Assembly (NCBI RefSeq): GCF_017303315.1
Contig: NZ_JAFKOI010000003.1
Location: 186,001 to 250,000 of the forward strand
Reading direction: 5' to 3'
From: Bacillus sp. NTK071
Lineage (GTDB): Bacteria > Bacillota > Bacilli > Bacillales > Guptibacillaceae
DNA: 64,000 nucleotides
This document shows positions 62,650 to 64,000 of the stretch, one piece after another; position 1 is the first letter of the stretch; each line of letters starts with the position of its first letter. The translations under genes and the position numbers were made by a program. Below the pieces are notes generated by a model. That model had not been told where the DNA came from. It made no database searches and saw only the letters and a program-made list of their open reading frames with translations.

Positions 62650-62788
62650 GATGTCACCCACTCTCTTAAACAGCCATTCTTTCTCTCATTTTATCATGTT
62701 TAAAAATAATTAGATGTTCTTTTATTAAATTTTCCATATTCTGCATTACTCTATTTCAAGCTACTATTTATTGATTCCACCCATAAAA

Positions 62789-62813
62789 AAACTCATCCGA
62801 TATGGATGAGTTT
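62789..62813 (-). terminator. Terminator of noc
   Basis: AAACTCATCC and GGATGAGTTT form a 10-bp stem overlapping the noc stop codon; T-rich on the minus strand. Confidence 0.88.
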
Positions 62814-63652
62814 CACTTCTTTTTAGGGATGCGAATAGTGAATTGATAATATTCATCATGATCCTCTTCATCTGTATCAATCAACAAACCGGTTTCAGTT
62901 ACCATATCAAGAGATTGACGAATCGTATTCACAGCTAAACGCATATCCTTACTAACTGATTTCTTTCTAGGCTTCGGTTTTGGCGCAGTGCCTTCAAGCA
63001 TACGAACAACACGTTCTTCAGTCTGCTTAACATTCCATTGTCTTTCAAGCACTTCTGCAAGTAATTTCACTTGATTCTCTGGATTTTTGAGAGGTATTAA
63101 AGCTCGAGCATGTCGCTCTGTAATTTGCTTCTGAAGAAGAGCTTGTTGCACAGGTTCAGGTAGCTTCAAAAGTCTGAGCTTATTAGCAATGGTAGATTGT
63201 CCCTTACCAAGACGTTGTGCAAGGCTTTCTTGAGTTAAATCATGAAGTTCAATAAGCTGTGCATAAGCCATGGCTTCCTCAACTGCAGTTAGCTCTTCCC
63301 GTTGAAGGTTTTCTATAAGGGCAATCGATGCCGTTTGTGAATCATTAAATTCCTTGATAATTGCAGGGATTCGTTCCCATCCAAGCTTTTTAACAGCTCT
63401 CCAACGTCGTTCCCCGGCAATAATTTCGTACTTACCATCGCGCTCTCTCACCACAATTGGCTGAATTATACCATGAGTTTTAATTGTTTGAGATAGTTCA
63501 GCAATTCTCTCATCTATAAAAATTGTTCGAGGCTGGAAACGGTTCGGAATAATTTCCTCAACAAGAAGTTGTTTCACCTCTTCTTGTTCTGCTTCCATCG
63601 TCTCGTTTTTCTCATCGTTCAAACCGAAAAGACGTGAAAACGTATGCTTCAT
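62813..63652 (-). CDS. noc: Nucleoid occlusion protein Noc
   Basis: The 279-residue ParB paralogue has an N-terminal amphipathic membrane helix ([15 protein letters not shown]), the ParB-like CTPase domain ([38 protein letters not shown]) and a helix-turn-helix ([23 protein letters not shown]). It binds Noc-binding sites and blocks division over the nucleoid. It is placed between rsmG and parA as in B. subtilis. Ribosome site AAGGTGGTG. Confidence 0.96.
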   Translation of the reverse strand: MKHTFSRLFGLNDEKNETMEAEQEEVKQLLVEEIIPNRFQPRTIFIDERIAELSQTIKTHGIIQPIVVRERDGKYEIIAGERRWRAVKKLGWERIPAIIKEFNDSQTASIALIENLQREELTAVEEAMAYAQLIELHDLTQESLAQRLGKGQSTIANKLRLLKLPEPVQQALLQKQITERHARALIPLKNPENQVKLLAEVLERQWNVKQTEERVVRMLEGTAPKPKPRKKSVSKDMRLAVNTIRQSLDMVTETGLLIDTDEEDHDEYYQFTIRIPKKK

Positions 63653-63726
63653 CGCCTAACACCACCTTTAATCGATTCCTTAACTGATTCGCTGCTCTAA
63701 AACGAAAATCCTTCTGTCATAGCGAG

Positions 63727-63742
63727 CGTTCCATGTGAAACA
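63727..63742. other. Weak parS-like site between rsmG and noc
   Basis: CGTTCCATGTGAAACA matches the parS consensus at 13 of 16 positions. Position is plausible, but three mismatches make binding uncertain. Confidence 0.3.
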
Positions 63743-63771
63743 ATCATCCGTTCAAATGCAGTCCATTTCTA

Positions 63772-64000
63772 TTATAAAGGATTTTTATTTGGTGTGCCTG
63801 GCTTTCTTGGATATTTCTTTGGAGTTGTTTTGACTTTTTTAATCGTTACGATGTTTCGCTCACTTTTTTCACCTGGAAGGGTGAGCGTATCAAGTTTCTC
63901 TACTTCTCCCCCAAGCATCTTAATTGCCTGCTTGCCTGTATCGAGTTCTTCTTCGACATTAGGACCTTTTAAAGCAACGAAATAACCATTCTGTTTCACT
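63772..64000 (-). CDS. rsmG: 16S rRNA (guanine527-N7)-methyltransferase, C-terminal part (cut by window edge)
   Basis: The 76 codons at the window end encode the last third of RsmG (GidB): YFVALKGPNVEEELDTGKQA, then LPGEKSERNIVTIKK, and the conserved tail KKYPRKPGTPNKNPL. The SAM-binding part and the start lie beyond base 64000. In B. subtilis gidB sits directly before noc near oriC, so the origin is expected within a few kilobases to the right. Confidence 0.95.
   Translation of the reverse strand, partial: VKQNGYFVALKGPNVEEELDTGKQAIKMLGGEVEKLDTLTLPGEKSERNIVTIKKVKTTPKKYPRKPGTPNKNPL

Overview
The window is a chromosomal segment of a low-GC, endospore-forming Bacillaceae bacterium. The right half follows the Bacillus subtilis order on the left flank of oriC: partial rsmG, noc, parA(soj), parB(spo0J), yyaC, an MscS channel gene, yyzM, ychF, rpsF-ssb-rpsR, yybS-gdpP-rplI-dnaB, purA, tRNAs, walRKHIJ, an htrA-type gene, yyzF and rlmH. 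Nearly all of these lie on the minus strand, so they are co-directional with a fork moving leftward from an origin just beyond base 64000. A Bacillaceae-type intergenic repeat, a spore protease and yyaC point to a spore-forming Bacillus relative, possibly a marine or alkaliphilic lineage; that last point is inference.

Layout. 1-3.2 kb: end of adenine deaminase, an iron alcohol dehydrogenase, a Gfo/Idh oxidoreductase and a CarD regulator. 3.2-8.1 kb: gluconate operon gnd-gntP-gntK, divergent from an RpiR-family regulator, with a cre site and a palindrome between them. 8.3-12.0 kb: an Old-Yellow-Enzyme reductase, a DUF1330 protein and a molybdopterin oxidoreductase. 12.1-16.6 kb: a GAF-LuxR regulator divergent from an R2-like ligand-binding oxidase, aldehyde dehydrogenase and alcohol dehydrogenase. 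16.7-24.6 kb: accessory genes (NAD-binding protein, rRNA methyltransferase, MFS pump, an orphan 503-residue protein, a phospholipase-D-like protein, VOC protein) and several very small genes. 24.6-30.1 kb: GlcNAc cluster (SIS protein, nagR, nagB, nagA, divergent nagP) with two mirror-image operator-promoter units.

The most unusual locus is 30.1-32.2 kb. An actin-like ParM homologue is followed by a small protein with two tandem ribbon-helix-helix-like units and an acidic tail. Upstream of parM lies a 177-bp array of 17 hexamer boxes (GT[AGT][AT]AC type) spaced on average 10.7 bp, one per helical turn. This looks like a complete type II plasmid partition cassette (ParM, ParR-like adaptor, parC-like centromere) stranded in the chromosome about 32 kb from the origin side of the window, with no replication, integrase or transposase gene next to it.

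Other signals the genes alone do not explain: a DnaA-box cluster around rlmH/yyzF; parS sites inside parB and, unexpectedly, inside walK; a near-perfect Noc-binding site inside parA; PurR boxes and a sigma-A promoter before purA; a degenerate HPr-fold protein lacking both phosphorylation residues; and a partial duplication of the initiator tRNA gene. Functions are assigned by reading the sequence and from memory of families; no database search was run.
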